The notes below the pieces were generated by a model. It saw nothing but the letters and a program-made list of their open reading frames with translations, searched no databases and was not told the DNA's origin. A stretch of DNA of 27,171 nt from JAFLCA01 sp041907145 (GTDB lineage Bacteria > Bdellovibrionota_C > UBA2361 > JAFLCA01): NCBI GenBank assembly GCA_041907145.1, contig JAYRHW010000103.1, positions 1 through 27,171 of the forward strand. Reading direction: 5' to 3'. Of the stretch, positions 14,513 through 23,431 are shown piece after piece. Both the position numbers and the translations under genes were made by a program. The stretch's first letter is position 1. Every line of letters begins with the position of its first letter.

Positions 14513-16315
14513 ATGTCACGCGATAAAATCAGAAATTTCAGCATCATAGCACATATCGACCATGGCAAGTCGACCTTGGCCGATCGCATCTTGGAACTGA
14601 CCGGTGCGCTTGAGCAGCGTGAAATGCAGGAACAGTTCCTTGATAAGCTCGATCTCGAGCGAGAGCGCGGTATTACCATCAAGGCCCAAACCGTCCGGCT
14701 GTCCTACAAGGCTAAAGACGGAGAGACCTACTATATTAATCTCATCGATACACCAGGGCACGTCGATTTTCATTACGAGGTGTCCAGAAGCCTAGCTGCC
14801 TGCGAAGGGGCGTTGCTGGTCGTGGACTGCACGCAGGGCGTAGAAGCGCAGACACTCGCGAACGTTTATGTTGCGATTGAGAACAATCTCGAAATTATTC
14901 CTGTTCTCAATAAGATCGATTTGCCGAGTGCCAACCCGGATAGGGTCATTACCGAAATCGAAGAAATTATCGGCTTGCCCGCCAAGGATGCTCTACGTGT
15001 CAGCGCCAAAACCGGCGTAGGTGTAGGGGATGTCTTGGAGGCCATCGTCAAAAAGGTGCCGCCGCCTACTCGCGGCGATCCGAATGGCTCGCTGCGGGCA
15101 TTGGTGTACGATTCCTGGTTTGACTCCTACTTGGGTGTCGTCGTGCAGGTGCGAGTTTTTGACGGCTCTATTAAGAGCGGCGACAAAATAAAATTTGTCA
15201 GCAACGGCGCAGAGTACGAAGTGTATAAAACTGGGGTCTTTACTCCTCATGCCAGGGAGGTTCCAGCGCTTTTGAGTGGGGAAGCGGGATATTTTTCGGC
15301 CTCAATTAAGAACCTCCATGATGTAGCGATTGGCGACACGGTAGCCTCTCAGCGAGATGAAAATGTCGTCGCCTTGCCTGGATTCAAGGAAGTTTTGCCG
15401 GTGGTATTCGGCGGTCTTTTCCCTGTGGACTCGGATGATTTCCTCGAGCTGCGCAGTGCGCTCGAAAAACTCAGCCTCAACGACGCGTCATTCACGTTCG
15501 AGGCTGAAACGTCGGCTGCGTTGGGATTCGGCTTTCGCTGTGGATATCTCGGCCTTCTTCACATGGAGATTATTCAGGAGCGGCTCGAGCGCGAGTTCCA
15601 TCTGAATCTCATCACGACCGCCCCTTCGGTGGTGTATCGCATCAAGACCAATACCGGAGAGTTTTTGACCATCGATAATCCCGCCAAACTGCCGGCGCTG
15701 AACTATATCGAGCATATCGAGGAGCCGGTGGTAGAAGCTACCATTCACAGCCCGACGGAGTTTCTGGGTAATGTGCTGCAGCTTTGCGAGGATAAGCGCG
15801 GCCGGCAGCTGAGCATGACGGTGCATGGGACGAATCGAGCCATGGTGGTATACGAACTTCCGCTCAATGAAATCGTCCTCGATTTTCACGATCGTTTGAA
15901 GAGCCTTACCAAGGGTTACGCTTCCTTCGATTATGAGGTGAAGGGGTATCAAATTTCAGATCTCGTGAAGCTTGATATTAAGCTCAACGGAGAGACCGTT
16001 GATGCATTGGGCATCATCGTGCACCGAGACAAGGCCTACCATAAGGGAAAGGAACTTACCGATAAACTCAAGGATCTTATCGAGCGGCAGATGTTTGATA
16101 TTGCCATTCAAGCTGCTATCGGGACCAAAGTTATCGCTCGATCGACAGTGAAGGCGCTGCGCAAGAACGTGACCGCAAAATGTTACGGCGGCGATATTAC
16201 CCGCAAGCGCAAACTGCTCGAGAAGCAGAAAGAGGGCAAGAAGCGCATGAAACAAGTGGGCAGCGTCAGCATCCCACAGGAGGCGTTCTTGGCCGTGCTA
16301 AAAATTGGCGACTAG
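14513..16315 (+). CDS. lepA: Elongation factor 4 (LepA), ribosome back-translocase GTPase
   Basis: A 600-residue translational GTPase, the usual length of LepA. The start is FSIIAHIDHGKSTLADRIL (9-27) with the P-loop. The switch II motif DTPGHVDFHYEVSRSL and the base-recognition motif NKIDLPSA follow. The C-terminal part (VKLDIKLNGETVDALGIIVH, ending KRKLLEKQKEGKKRMKQVGSVSIPQEAFLAVLKIGD) is the LepA-specific domain absent from EF-G. It binds ribosomes and acts in initiation or in correcting mistranslocated complexes. The ATG has only a weak ribosome binding site. The phosphatase gene begins two bases after its stop, so the two are very likely cotranscribed. Confidence 0.97.
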   Translation: MSRDKIRNFSIIAHIDHGKSTLADRILELTGALEQREMQEQFLDKLDLERERGITIKAQTVRLSYKAKDGETYYINLIDTPGHVDFHYEVSRSLAACEGALLVVDCTQGVEAQTLANVYVAIENNLEIIPVLNKIDLPSANPDRVITEIEEIIGLPAKDALRVSAKTGVGVGDVLEAIVKKVPPPTRGDPNGSLRALVYDSWFDSYLGVVVQVRVFDGSIKSGDKIKFVSNGAEYEVYKTGVFTPHAREVPALLSGEAGYFSASIKNLHDVAIGDTVASQRDENVVALPGFKEVLPVVFGGLFPVDSDDFLELRSALEKLSLNDASFTFEAETSAALGFGFRCGYLGLLHMEIIQERLEREFHLNLITTAPSVVYRIKTNTGEFLTIDNPAKLPALNYIEHIEEPVVEATIHSPTEFLGNVLQLCEDKRGRQLSMTVHGTNRAMVVYELPLNEIVLDFHDRLKSLTKGYASFDYEVKGYQISDLVKLDIKLNGETVDALGIIVHRDKAYHKGKELTDKLKDLIERQMFDIAIQAAIGTKVIARSTVKALRKNVTAKCYGGDITRKRKLLEKQKEGKKRMKQVGSVSIPQEAFLAVLKIGD

Positions 16316-16317
16316 TA

Positions 16318-17055
16318 ATGGCCAAGTACCTCGAGATCACCGATAAGCCTCGCCGCTTGTACGCAATTGGCGATATTCACGGCTGCCCGGATGAATTGGA
16401 GTTCCTCCTCGAGCATTTGCGCAATGTCTGCAATATCGACGACAAGGATCAAGTCATTTTTATCGGTGATTACATCGATCGTGGATTCGGTTCGAAGTCT
16501 GTCATCGAATGTTTGCTGCGCTTCCAGAAACTGCAGCCGCGCTCGATTTTTTTACGCGGCAATCACGAGGATATGCTGTTGGGGTTTCTCGGTTTTGAGG
16601 GTCGGGGTTCTGCCTATATGCAGAATGGCGGAGAGATGTTCTTCGAGAGTTACGGCATCACCTCGTTTGCCAACGGGCAGGAGGCTCGGGACCTGCTGCC
16701 GACGGACCATCTCAGTTTCCTCTTGAATACCGAGCGGTACGTCATTAGCGATAGGCACGTATTTGCGCATGCGGGCCTCGATCCATTGCGCGATTTGCAT
16801 TCGCAACTCGACCAGGATTTGTTTTGGATTAGAGATCCCTTCATCAATAACCTGCACAACTTCGGCAAGGCGGTCGTTTTTGGTCATACACCTTTCGAGG
16901 ATATTGTGCTGCATTTGCCCTACAAAATCGGCATCGATACGGGTTTGGTATACGGAAATTCACTGACCTGTATCGAAGTTAATCATGAAGAAGTCCTTCA
17001 AATTAGGGCCGGAGGCACAAAGATCGAGGTCAACACCTTTGCCGGGAAGGCTTGA
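16318..17055 (+). CDS. PPP-family serine/threonine protein phosphatase (metallophosphatase)
   Basis: From ATG 16318, two bases after the lepA stop, this is 245 residues. The three PPP signatures are clear: GDIHGC (18-23, metal ligands D19 and H21), GDYIDRG (50-56, D51 and R55) and GNHE (81-84). Further metal-ligand histidines appear in FAHAGLDP and FGHTPF. This is the bacterial PrpA/ApaH-like calcineurin fold, which dephosphorylates protein Ser/Thr or Tyr residues, or cleaves dinucleoside tetraphosphates in the ApaH branch. The substrate is not visible. The frame also extends upstream into lepA (to 16180), but that extension is out of frame with lepA and does not belong to the domain. Confidence 0.92.
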   Translation: MAKYLEITDKPRRLYAIGDIHGCPDELEFLLEHLRNVCNIDDKDQVIFIGDYIDRGFGSKSVIECLLRFQKLQPRSIFLRGNHEDMLLGFLGFEGRGSAYMQNGGEMFFESYGITSFANGQEARDLLPTDHLSFLLNTERYVISDRHVFAHAGLDPLRDLHSQLDQDLFWIRDPFINNLHNFGKAVVFGHTPFEDIVLHLPYKIGIDTGLVYGNSLTCIEVNHEEVLQIRAGGTKIEVNTFAGKA

Positions 17056-17123
17056 GGTGCTATGGTTTGGCCGCTTTTATGGTCTACCCTCATGAGGTCC
17101 TGACTGGTAGTATTTTCCTGCAA

Positions 17124-18209
17124 ATGTCGTCATTAGAAATTTCCGCAATTCCAGTTCTTCCCCAAGAAGATTCTCCCGTTGCCGCCGATCGATTGGCAAA
17201 GAGCAGGGAACTTCTGCGCTCGACGGTGCGCTATGAGTGCCCGAGTTTCGCGCACAGTATGTGGCAGTTTCTGAGTACATTCGCTTTTTTTGCCCTCAGC
17301 ATGGCGCTGATGTTTTGGGCATACGACTACTCGTATCTTTTGACCTGCTTGCTGGGAGTGTTTGCCGGAGGATTGCTGCTGAGGCTCTTCGTCATTCAGC
17401 ATGACTGTGGTCATGGCTCTTTTTTCGACTCCAAGGAATGGAACGATGTGATCGGCTGCTTTTGCAGCTTATTCACCTTGATCCCTTACTACTATTGGCG
17501 CAGGCAGCACGCTCTGCATCATGCTAGTAACGGCAACCTCGATCATCGCGGACATGGCGACATGGATGTCATGACGGTGAATGAGTATCTATCGGCAACT
17601 CCGCTCAAGCGTCTTCGCTACCGCATTTACCGCAATCCCTTCGTGTTCTTGGTGCTGGGACCGATTTTTTTCGTGACCGTTATTAACCGCTTTGCCTTCG
17701 ACCGCAAGAAGACCTCTGCGCGCGAGCGGCGTAATGTCTATACGACGAATGCTACCTTGGCCCTGTTTGCCCTGGCGATTGGGCTCTGTATCGGATTTGA
17801 GAAACTTTTCTGGATTGCTTTGCCTGTTGTCTACGTGGCTGCCGGCGGGGGCATCTGGTTGTTTTATATTCAGCATCAGTTTGAGCATACCTACTGGCGA
17901 AAGGATCGTGAGTGGGATTATGTGACTGCTGCGATGCAGGGCAGCTCGTTCTATAATTTGAGTAAGCCTTTGCGATGGCTCACGGGCAGTATCGGATATC
18001 ACCATATTCATCATTTGCGCCCTACCATCCCGAACTATTGCCTGCAGCGCTGTCACGAGGAAAACCCCGATTTCCAGAAGGTTTTCACTGTTACGTTTTG
18101 GGAGTCGCTGCAGTATATGTTTTTGAGTTTGTGGGACGAGCAGCAAGAGCGGCTGATTAGTTTTCGTGAATTCGCTCGGCGCTACCGCTCAACTCCGGCG
18201 CTGTCGTAG
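17124..18209 (+). CDS. Membrane fatty acid desaturase (omega-6/delta-12-like)
   Basis: From ATG 17124 the protein has 361 residues. It carries the three histidine boxes of the di-iron membrane desaturases: HDCGH (93-97), HALHH (129-133) and HHIHH (293-297), with QHQFEHTYW (250-258) as in acyl-lipid delta-12/omega-3 enzymes. Hydrophobic segments at about 48-66, 71-92, 111-125, 172-190 and 209-250 fit a multi-pass inner-membrane protein. It would insert a double bond in a membrane-lipid acyl chain using oxygen and an electron donor. The frame runs up to a TTG at 17052, with another ATG at 17079. I prefer 17124 because the extra N-terminal residues look untranslated; none has a good ribosome binding site. 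Its end overlaps the convergent protease gene by 21 bp. Confidence 0.9.
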   Translation: MSSLEISAIPVLPQEDSPVAADRLAKSRELLRSTVRYECPSFAHSMWQFLSTFAFFALSMALMFWAYDYSYLLTCLLGVFAGGLLLRLFVIQHDCGHGSFFDSKEWNDVIGCFCSLFTLIPYYYWRRQHALHHASNGNLDHRGHGDMDVMTVNEYLSATPLKRLRYRIYRNPFVFLVLGPIFFVTVINRFAFDRKKTSARERRNVYTTNATLALFALAIGLCIGFEKLFWIALPVVYVAAGGGIWLFYIQHQFEHTYWRKDREWDYVTAAMQGSSFYNLSKPLRWLTGSIGYHHIHHLRPTIPNYCLQRCHEENPDFQKVFTVTFWESLQYMFLSLWDEQQERLISFREFARRYRSTPALS

Positions 18210-19544
18210 AGCCACAAATAGCGGAATCGGCCAGATAATAAAGCATGCAGCGCTCCACAGGAAGCGCTTCAACCTTGAGCCTCTCAGTCGGCCATAAACA
18301 TATCCGGCGCTAAGCATCAAAGCTCCCACTACAATGACAGCGATAATGAGAATCTCAGCTACGATCGTCATGCCGTATAGTTCTAGTCCAGGATACGAGG
18401 ACGCGGCTGAGGTCATGAGCAGATCCTTCCACTCCCCTAAAAGATCAGAAGGAAGCCCGCGCTTATTCAAGGCTTCGAAGAGACTGTCAACATTGAGTCG
18501 CTGCAGCGGTGTAAGAAAAGGTCCCTTGACCTCAAGGTTGTACGCCAAGACCAAGGTCGCAAGACTACGCATCAAGGAGGTGCTGGGCGTAATCTCGACT
18601 TCGGAGATATAGCGCGCGCTCTGCCCAAGCGGAAGAAAGGCTACACGCTCGGGGAATTCGGAAGCGAATATTATCTCGTCCTTCAGTGCTTCAACTGCGC
18701 CGATGAAGCTGACCGCCGCACGCGACCGTTGAAAAGCGGGCATAAGCCGCAGGCCGGTTCGGTAATGTTCCAGCAGGAGATCAGACTGCTTTTCCAGTAG
18801 CGCCCTGGGGTCTGAAGTCCCAAGCGCCAGAGCCCTATCAGCGCGCATCGCGACTGCTTCAAACTTATAGTCGGAAATGAGGGAAAGCAGTCCGCCGCTA
18901 ATCGAGTCAGACTCTGCCACGATGCCCAGCAGATCCCCCTGTGCATTGAAGACGGGACTGCCGCTACTGCCATGCGCCCCGCTAAGCGAGGTGCCAAAGT
19001 TCAAGGTGCCCTGGGAGAGAATCTTGCCGTCGCTTACGGAGAGCGCGCCGCACTTGGGAAATCCCAGGGAATGGACCTCGGTCTGAATCGCAGGGGGCGC
19101 GGTCTGCGCGAAGACGCCGGTGAGGGGCTCGGATGAGTGCATATCCAAAAAGGCGACATCAAGAGCTGGAATGACGGTCCGAATCGTTATGCCTTGGGAA
19201 GCAAGCTTCTGTTTTGGCAGCTCGCCGATAGCTCCAGCACGAAAGGCACTGACATCTTCGCAGGCCCCAAACGGGCAGAGTGCTCGAGCAACATGGGCAT
19301 TGGTAAGTACCAGCCCGTTGGGAAGAATGAACCCTGTGGCGCAAGCATTATTGCCTGGGGAGGTAAGCAGGAGGACCGACGGGATGAATCGGCCCACTTC
19401 AACGGTGCCCGGCTCGGCAGCAGCGAGTAAAGGTCGCATTATGAGCGTTGAAAGCGCTAGGATAATCGCGCTATATATCAATGAAACCAAATACTTCGTT
19501 AGTACCGGAACGAAGAGGGGCTTAGGAAGTGCGGCATTACGCAT
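18189..19544 (-). CDS. Membrane-anchored trypsin-like serine protease
   Basis: A 451-residue protein with a hydrophobic N-terminal segment (about 18-36) and two C-terminal membrane segments (about 392-418 and 428-446). The chymotrypsin-fold domain follows the first segment. The catalytic triad fits H84 (LTNAHV), D129 (ALDVAFLD) and S194 (GSSGSPVFN, the GxSGxP box). ACATGFILPNGLVLTNAHV is the usual opening of the catalytic core. The domain is probably periplasmic. Residues about 230-390 form an unassigned helical region instead of PDZ domains, so this is not a DegP/HtrA protease. It lies divergent from gnd with 112 bp between them, and its end overlaps the desaturase gene by 21 bp. The substrate is unknown. 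Confidence 0.85.
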   Translation of the reverse strand: MRNAALPKPLFVPVLTKYLVSLIYSAIILALSTLIMRPLLAAAEPGTVEVGRFIPSVLLLTSPGNNACATGFILPNGLVLTNAHVARALCPFGACEDVSAFRAGAIGELPKQKLASQGITIRTVIPALDVAFLDMHSSEPLTGVFAQTAPPAIQTEVHSLGFPKCGALSVSDGKILSQGTLNFGTSLSGAHGSSGSPVFNAQGDLLGIVAESDSISGGLLSLISDYKFEAVAMRADRALALGTSDPRALLEKQSDLLLEHYRTGLRLMPAFQRSRAAVSFIGAVEALKDEIIFASEFPERVAFLPLGQSARYISEVEITPSTSLMRSLATLVLAYNLEVKGPFLTPLQRLNVDSLFEALNKRGLPSDLLGEWKDLLMTSAASSYPGLELYGMTIVAEILIIAVIVVGALMLSAGYVYGRLRGSRLKRFLWSAACFIIWPIPLFVALRQRRS

Positions 19545-19644
19545 ATTTCTGTAGTCTAGCCCGGATCTATAGGAAGGAAAATCCGTTACTGAAGATCGGC
19601 CCTGGGCGGCTTAAAGAGCGCTCGAAATTTTAGAGTTTTCGAAT

Positions 19645-19656
19645 AGGAGTCATTTC
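19645..19656 (+). promoter_or_regulatory. Ribosome binding site of gnd
   Basis: AGGAG at 19645-19649 lies seven bases before the ATG at 19657, a strong and well-spaced Shine-Dalgarno site that supports this start. Confidence 0.75.
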
Positions 19657-21057
19657 ATGAATAAGCCTAATGTTGGCATGGTCGGCCTTGCTGTAATGGG
19701 CTCTAACCTTGCTCAGAATATCGAGCGCAATGGATTTCCCTGCGCGGTCTTCAATCGCAGCTTCGAGGTTACCCAAGAGTTCATGACCCGAGTCAAGGGG
19801 CGAGCCTTCGTGCCGTCCAAAACACTCGAGGAATTCGTCAGTAGTATGGCATCCCCTCGCCAGATAATCATCATGGTGAAGGCAGGCGCTGCCGTTGACG
19901 CCGTTATCGACTCTTTGATCCCGCTACTCTCCAAGGGCGATATCATCATGGATGGCGGTAATTCCTATTTTACCGATACACAGCGCCGAGAGGAGAAGTG
20001 CAAGAAGGCCGGACTAAATTTCTTGGGCGTCGGCATCTCGGGTGGTGAAGAAGGCGCCCTCAACGGAGCGAGCATCATGCCGGGAGGGCCGCGCGATGCC
20101 TGGAAGATCGCAGCTCCCTTATTTGAGAAGATTTCCGCCAAAGCCCCTCATCCGTGCACTAATTACATCGGTCCCGATGGAGCGGGGCACTTCGTAAAGA
20201 TGGTGCATAACGGCATCGAGTATGGAGACATGCAGCTCATAGCCGAAGCCTACGATATTTTACGCAGCACGCTTGGTTGTAAGCCTGATGAACTGGCCGA
20301 GATTTTTACTGCTTGGAATGAGGGCGTGCTTTCCTCGTTCTTGATCGAAATTACGTCGAAAATCTTCAAGAAGCGCGATCCGGAGGGAGCGGGCTATTTG
20401 GTGGATGCCATTCTGGACTCGGCCGGTCAAAAGGGCACGGGAAAATGGACCGCCCAAGTCGCCCTAGATCTAGGTATCGCCATTCCGACTTTGGCCGCTG
20501 CTGTGGACGCAAGAATTCTCAGTTCGCAAAAGAAGGAGCGTATCGTCGCAGCCAAGGCTTTTGCGGGACCATCCGGGAAGAGCATGGATGGAGACCGGAA
20601 AGCTGCTATCAAGGCGGTCCACGACGCGCTCTATTGTTCCAAGATTATGGCTTACGCACAGGGTATGGCCCTGCTTTCAGCTGCTTCCAAAGAGTATAAA
20701 TGGGATCTGAAACTTGATGAGATCTCCGCTCTGTGGGAAGGCGGCTGTATCATTCGAGCTCGATTTTTGGAGCAAATTCGCAAGGCCTATCAGCGCGACG
20801 CGGCGCTGCCGAATCTTATTATGGATCCGGCAATGAAAAAGGAAGTGGAGTCGTCGCTGCCAAATCTTCGCCAGGTTGTGCAGTCTGCTGTTGAGAAGGG
20901 AATCGCCTGCCTGTCGTTTGCCAGTTCAATCGCGTACTTCGATAGCTACCGCACGGCGGATCTCCCGCAGAATTTGACTCAGGCCCAGCGAGATTTCTTC
21001 GGCGCTCATACCTATGAACGCAAGGATAAGCCGGGCTCGTTCCATACGGAATGGTAG
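19657..21057 (+). CDS. gnd: 6-phosphogluconate dehydrogenase, decarboxylating
   Basis: A 466-residue enzyme, the normal length of the long-chain 6PGDH group. The cofactor motif is GLAVMGSNLAQN (10-21), followed by NRS as in NADP-dependent enzymes. The catalytic residues are K181 and E188 in GHFVKMVHNGIEYGDMQ. GISGGEEGALNGASIMPGG and the C-terminal QRDFFGAHTYERKDKPGSFHTEW are typical. It converts 6-phosphogluconate to ribulose 5-phosphate with release of CO2 and NADPH (oxidative pentose phosphate pathway). No zwf or pgl is next to it. Its place near a polysaccharide locus recalls gnd-ugd linkage in enteric bacteria, but several unrelated genes lie between them here. Confidence 0.97.
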   Translation: MNKPNVGMVGLAVMGSNLAQNIERNGFPCAVFNRSFEVTQEFMTRVKGRAFVPSKTLEEFVSSMASPRQIIIMVKAGAAVDAVIDSLIPLLSKGDIIMDGGNSYFTDTQRREEKCKKAGLNFLGVGISGGEEGALNGASIMPGGPRDAWKIAAPLFEKISAKAPHPCTNYIGPDGAGHFVKMVHNGIEYGDMQLIAEAYDILRSTLGCKPDELAEIFTAWNEGVLSSFLIEITSKIFKKRDPEGAGYLVDAILDSAGQKGTGKWTAQVALDLGIAIPTLAAAVDARILSSQKKERIVAAKAFAGPSGKSMDGDRKAAIKAVHDALYCSKIMAYAQGMALLSAASKEYKWDLKLDEISALWEGGCIIRARFLEQIRKAYQRDAALPNLIMDPAMKKEVESSLPNLRQVVQSAVEKGIACLSFASSIAYFDSYRTADLPQNLTQAQRDFFGAHTYERKDKPGSFHTEW

Positions 21058-21104
21058 TATTGTCGCGCCTTATTTGAATGTTTGGCGGATAAAGTGAGCC
21101 CCTT

Positions 21105-22616
21105 CTATTCGGCTTCGCCGCCCTCCCCGGCAGACTGGCCCGGAATGGATTGCTCCAGGCTTAGGATGGCGTACTTGGCCGCCTGGATTAGGAGCGGTGA
21201 TCGCAGCGGGTCTAGAACAATATCTTTGAGCATTGGGATGGCTCTAACGCAGTTGAGTCTAGTCAAGGCGTTGCAGGCGGCCTGATTGACCGGAAAGGGG
21301 GATCGGCTGTCTAGGCAGTCCAGCAGGGTTTTAAAAGCCTGGTAGCGCGCGCCCGGAATTCCCCCAAGGGCCTCGAGCGCGGCAACGCGAGCCATCTCCT
21401 TCCCCGTACGAGCTAGCGTGCAGAGCTGCGCGATATCACGTTCATGAACCACGCGTGCCTGTCGAGCGATGGCGTCTGCGCAATTGCGGAAAAACTTTTG
21501 ATCTTCGGCGATGACCGTGCCTCCAGCGAGCGCGCTGAGGAGCTTTGGTACCACGAGATCCGATTTCAGAAGCCCCAGCGCCTGAGCAATGCCCGCAGCC
21601 TGATTCGCGGTAAGGCCGGGCGAGTCCAAGGCTTCGAAGAGAGGTTGCTCAGCGGGCAGGCCATTGCGATGCATGTCGGCTAGACACAGACAGATCTGAT
21701 AGTCGAGCGAAGCATTCCGGCCACCGAGCAGTGAAATCAACTCGCGTTGTGATCGCAAACTCCGGTAGTCGAAGAGCGCCAGTACGGCCCCGAGCCCCTG
21801 TATCCCTTGTTCGTAAGTCTCATAGTCGGGGAGTTCCGGATTGGCCGTTCCGATTCTAGCCCGTTCGACAAGCACTGGCAGGGCGGTCGCACGATTTATC
21901 GGATCCTGAAGTGCGCCCAGGCAGCGAGAAGCATTCTCTCTGGCTGCCTGTGAGGTGAACCACCCCTTGATGACGCCGATAAAATGAGTTGGTGCGCCGT
22001 GCCCAAGAGCGAGCTCGAGGGACTCGACGCAACGAGCGCGAATTTCGTCGTTATTCGTGTTGAGCGCCAGCGTTCGCGCGCGCTTTTGTAACGTGTCGGG
22101 AAGGCAGCCCTGACGGGAGGCCACCGTGTAGAGCCAGGACGCGCTGCCTTCTTCCGCTTTGTGCGCCGCTAGAAGAAGAGCCGGCAGGTGCTCACGCGGG
22201 AAATGGGAAAATTGGGCAAGCGCTCGAGCAGCAACCTGCGCCACGCTCGATGATCCGATCTCCTTACCTGGTGGACAGAAGACTTCATGGCAGTCCAGCG
22301 CCTTGATGAGTGATGGAATGCTGTCCGGATGCTTGATCTTTCCAAGTGCCTCGGCGCATTCAGCGCGTACTCGTGGTGACGGGTCAGCTACTACGGACAC
22401 CGCAAGGGTCTCGGAAGCTTGGTCGCCTCCGCCTTCTCCGAGCCGCCGGGCTGCGAACCTGCGGGCATGCTCGCTCTCCTCGAGGTTGTGCAGAGTCGCG
22501 CGGAAAATTCGTACAGCGGCCCAGCTGAACTGAGAGACGGTTGGGACTGCGAGCAGATCTATGAGCGCCTGGTCGGCGGGCTGCGGGCTGGCCTTGGGGG
22601 CGGGGTCCAGGGACAT
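21105..22616 (-). CDS. HEAT-repeat-like protein of unknown function
   Basis: A 503-residue protein without signal peptide or membrane segment. It is a chain of helical pairs such as PSPRVRAECAEALGKIKHPDSIPSLIKAL (about 85-115) and similar units near the C-terminus (ARVAALEALGGI; NQAACNALTRLNCVRAIPMLKDIV). These are the alanine- and leucine-rich helix pairs of HEAT/armadillo scaffolds, which act as protein-binding surfaces. No catalytic motif is seen and the partner is unknown. The ATG has GGAG ten bases upstream. It is convergent with gnd (47 bp apart) and divergent from rimP. Confidence 0.8.
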   Translation of the reverse strand: MSLDPAPKASPQPADQALIDLLAVPTVSQFSWAAVRIFRATLHNLEESEHARRFAARRLGEGGGDQASETLAVSVVADPSPRVRAECAEALGKIKHPDSIPSLIKALDCHEVFCPPGKEIGSSSVAQVAARALAQFSHFPREHLPALLLAAHKAEEGSASWLYTVASRQGCLPDTLQKRARTLALNTNNDEIRARCVESLELALGHGAPTHFIGVIKGWFTSQAARENASRCLGALQDPINRATALPVLVERARIGTANPELPDYETYEQGIQGLGAVLALFDYRSLRSQRELISLLGGRNASLDYQICLCLADMHRNGLPAEQPLFEALDSPGLTANQAAGIAQALGLLKSDLVVPKLLSALAGGTVIAEDQKFFRNCADAIARQARVVHERDIAQLCTLARTGKEMARVAALEALGGIPGARYQAFKTLLDCLDSRSPFPVNQAACNALTRLNCVRAIPMLKDIVLDPLRSPLLIQAAKYAILSLEQSIPGQSAGEGGEAE

Positions 22617-22929
22617 GACAGCTATACTCCATTACGACGGGCGCAATGAGGGTACACTACCCGGCTCGGAAAAACTAACCAAGCCGTGGCTAAGCATCTG
22701 AAAGAGCAGAACTATTAGCAGCGCTGCACACTTGAAGTATGTGCATAGGCATGATAACTTACTTAAATCTTTGAGCGTTTTTCTCTCGCTCGAGCGGGTA
22801 GCCTCTACTACTTGCTGTTCAGCGCCTGATTCTCAGGTTTGGTGTTCGTCCTTCGTCACTCGGCATTCGTGTCGAGTGGACGTCGGAGTCATTGGCGCCT
22901 AGAGGTAGTGCGGGAGGAAGGAAAGAAGA
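22617..22929. other. 313-bp divergent intergenic region before rimP
   Basis: This gap probably carries the promoters of the HEAT-repeat gene and of the rimP operon. Seen in it are a GCACA/TGTGC dyad (22726-22744), the palindrome CGCTCGAGCG (22787-22796), a CCTGA/TCAGG hairpin (22825-22837) and a CACTCG/CGAGTG hairpin (22857-22878). The last two would lie in the rimP leader RNA. I see no tRNA in it, unlike the metY gene upstream of rimP in E. coli. Confidence 0.45.
22732..22760 (+). promoter_or_regulatory. Possible promoter of the rimP-nusA-ylxR-infB operon
   Basis: TTGAAG (22732-22737, four of six to consensus) and TAACTT (22755-22760, three of six) are 17 bp apart. The GCACA/TGTGC dyad overlaps the -35. 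This would give a leader of about 160 bases. The match is modest. Confidence 0.22.
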
Positions 22930-23406
22930 ATGAATTCGCAATTGTGGTTAGTTATCGAGGAGATCGTCAGGGCTGAAGGCCTTGAGCTCTTTGATATCGA
23001 AATTCCCAGTGGCCCGACGGGTCCGCTGCGGGTGTACATCTCCCGGGCACGTGCGTCCGGCGAGGAGGCCACTGGAGGAGTGAAGCTTGATGATTGCGCT
23101 GCTATTAGCAGAAAAATTATCGATCTTCCGAATATTGAGGAGCTTCTTCCCGGCGATCATGGCATCGAGGTGTCTAGTCCCGGCGTGAACCGCAAACTCT
23201 CGCGAGTCGAGCATTTTCGCGGCGCGGTCGGAGAGCGCGTGAAGCTAAAGTTCCGTGAAGCCTCCGGCACCAATAAGACGGTGTGCGGAAAACTCACTGC
23301 CGCCAGCGATAGTTCACTGGCGCTCGAGGAGGAGGATTCGCAAACCACCTTGACGATACCGATCTCGGATGTTCGTCAGGCGCGGGTAGATTTTTTGTTT
23401 GAGTAG
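22930..23406 (+). CDS. rimP: Ribosome maturation factor RimP
   Basis: A 158-residue protein matching RimP in length and motifs: an N-terminal domain (VIEEIVRAEGLELFDIEI, then GPLRVYISRA), a central GVKLDDCAAISRKI, LPGDHGIEVSSPGVNRKLSRVEHFRGAVGERVKLKF, and a C-terminal SH3-like beta domain. It helps assemble the 30S ribosomal subunit. The ATG follows a long purine-rich stretch with GGGAGGAAGG. It is first in the operon with nusA (25 bp downstream), ylxR and infB, the conserved order in many bacteria. Confidence 0.95.
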   Translation: MNSQLWLVIEEIVRAEGLELFDIEIPSGPTGPLRVYISRARASGEEATGGVKLDDCAAISRKIIDLPNIEELLPGDHGIEVSSPGVNRKLSRVEHFRGAVGERVKLKFREASGTNKTVCGKLTAASDSSLALEEEDSQTTLTIPISDVRQARVDFLFE

Positions 23407-23431
23407 AACCTAATAGCTACGAGAGACATTT

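Noticed and set aside
16180..16317. Upstream extension of the phosphatase into lepA
   Set aside because: It reads an out-of-frame part of lepA. The ATG at 16318, two bases after the lepA stop, starts right at the conserved domain.
21058..21104. Terminator between convergent gnd and the HEAT-repeat gene
   Set aside because: Only a weak CGCC/GGCG pairing is present, without a T-run.
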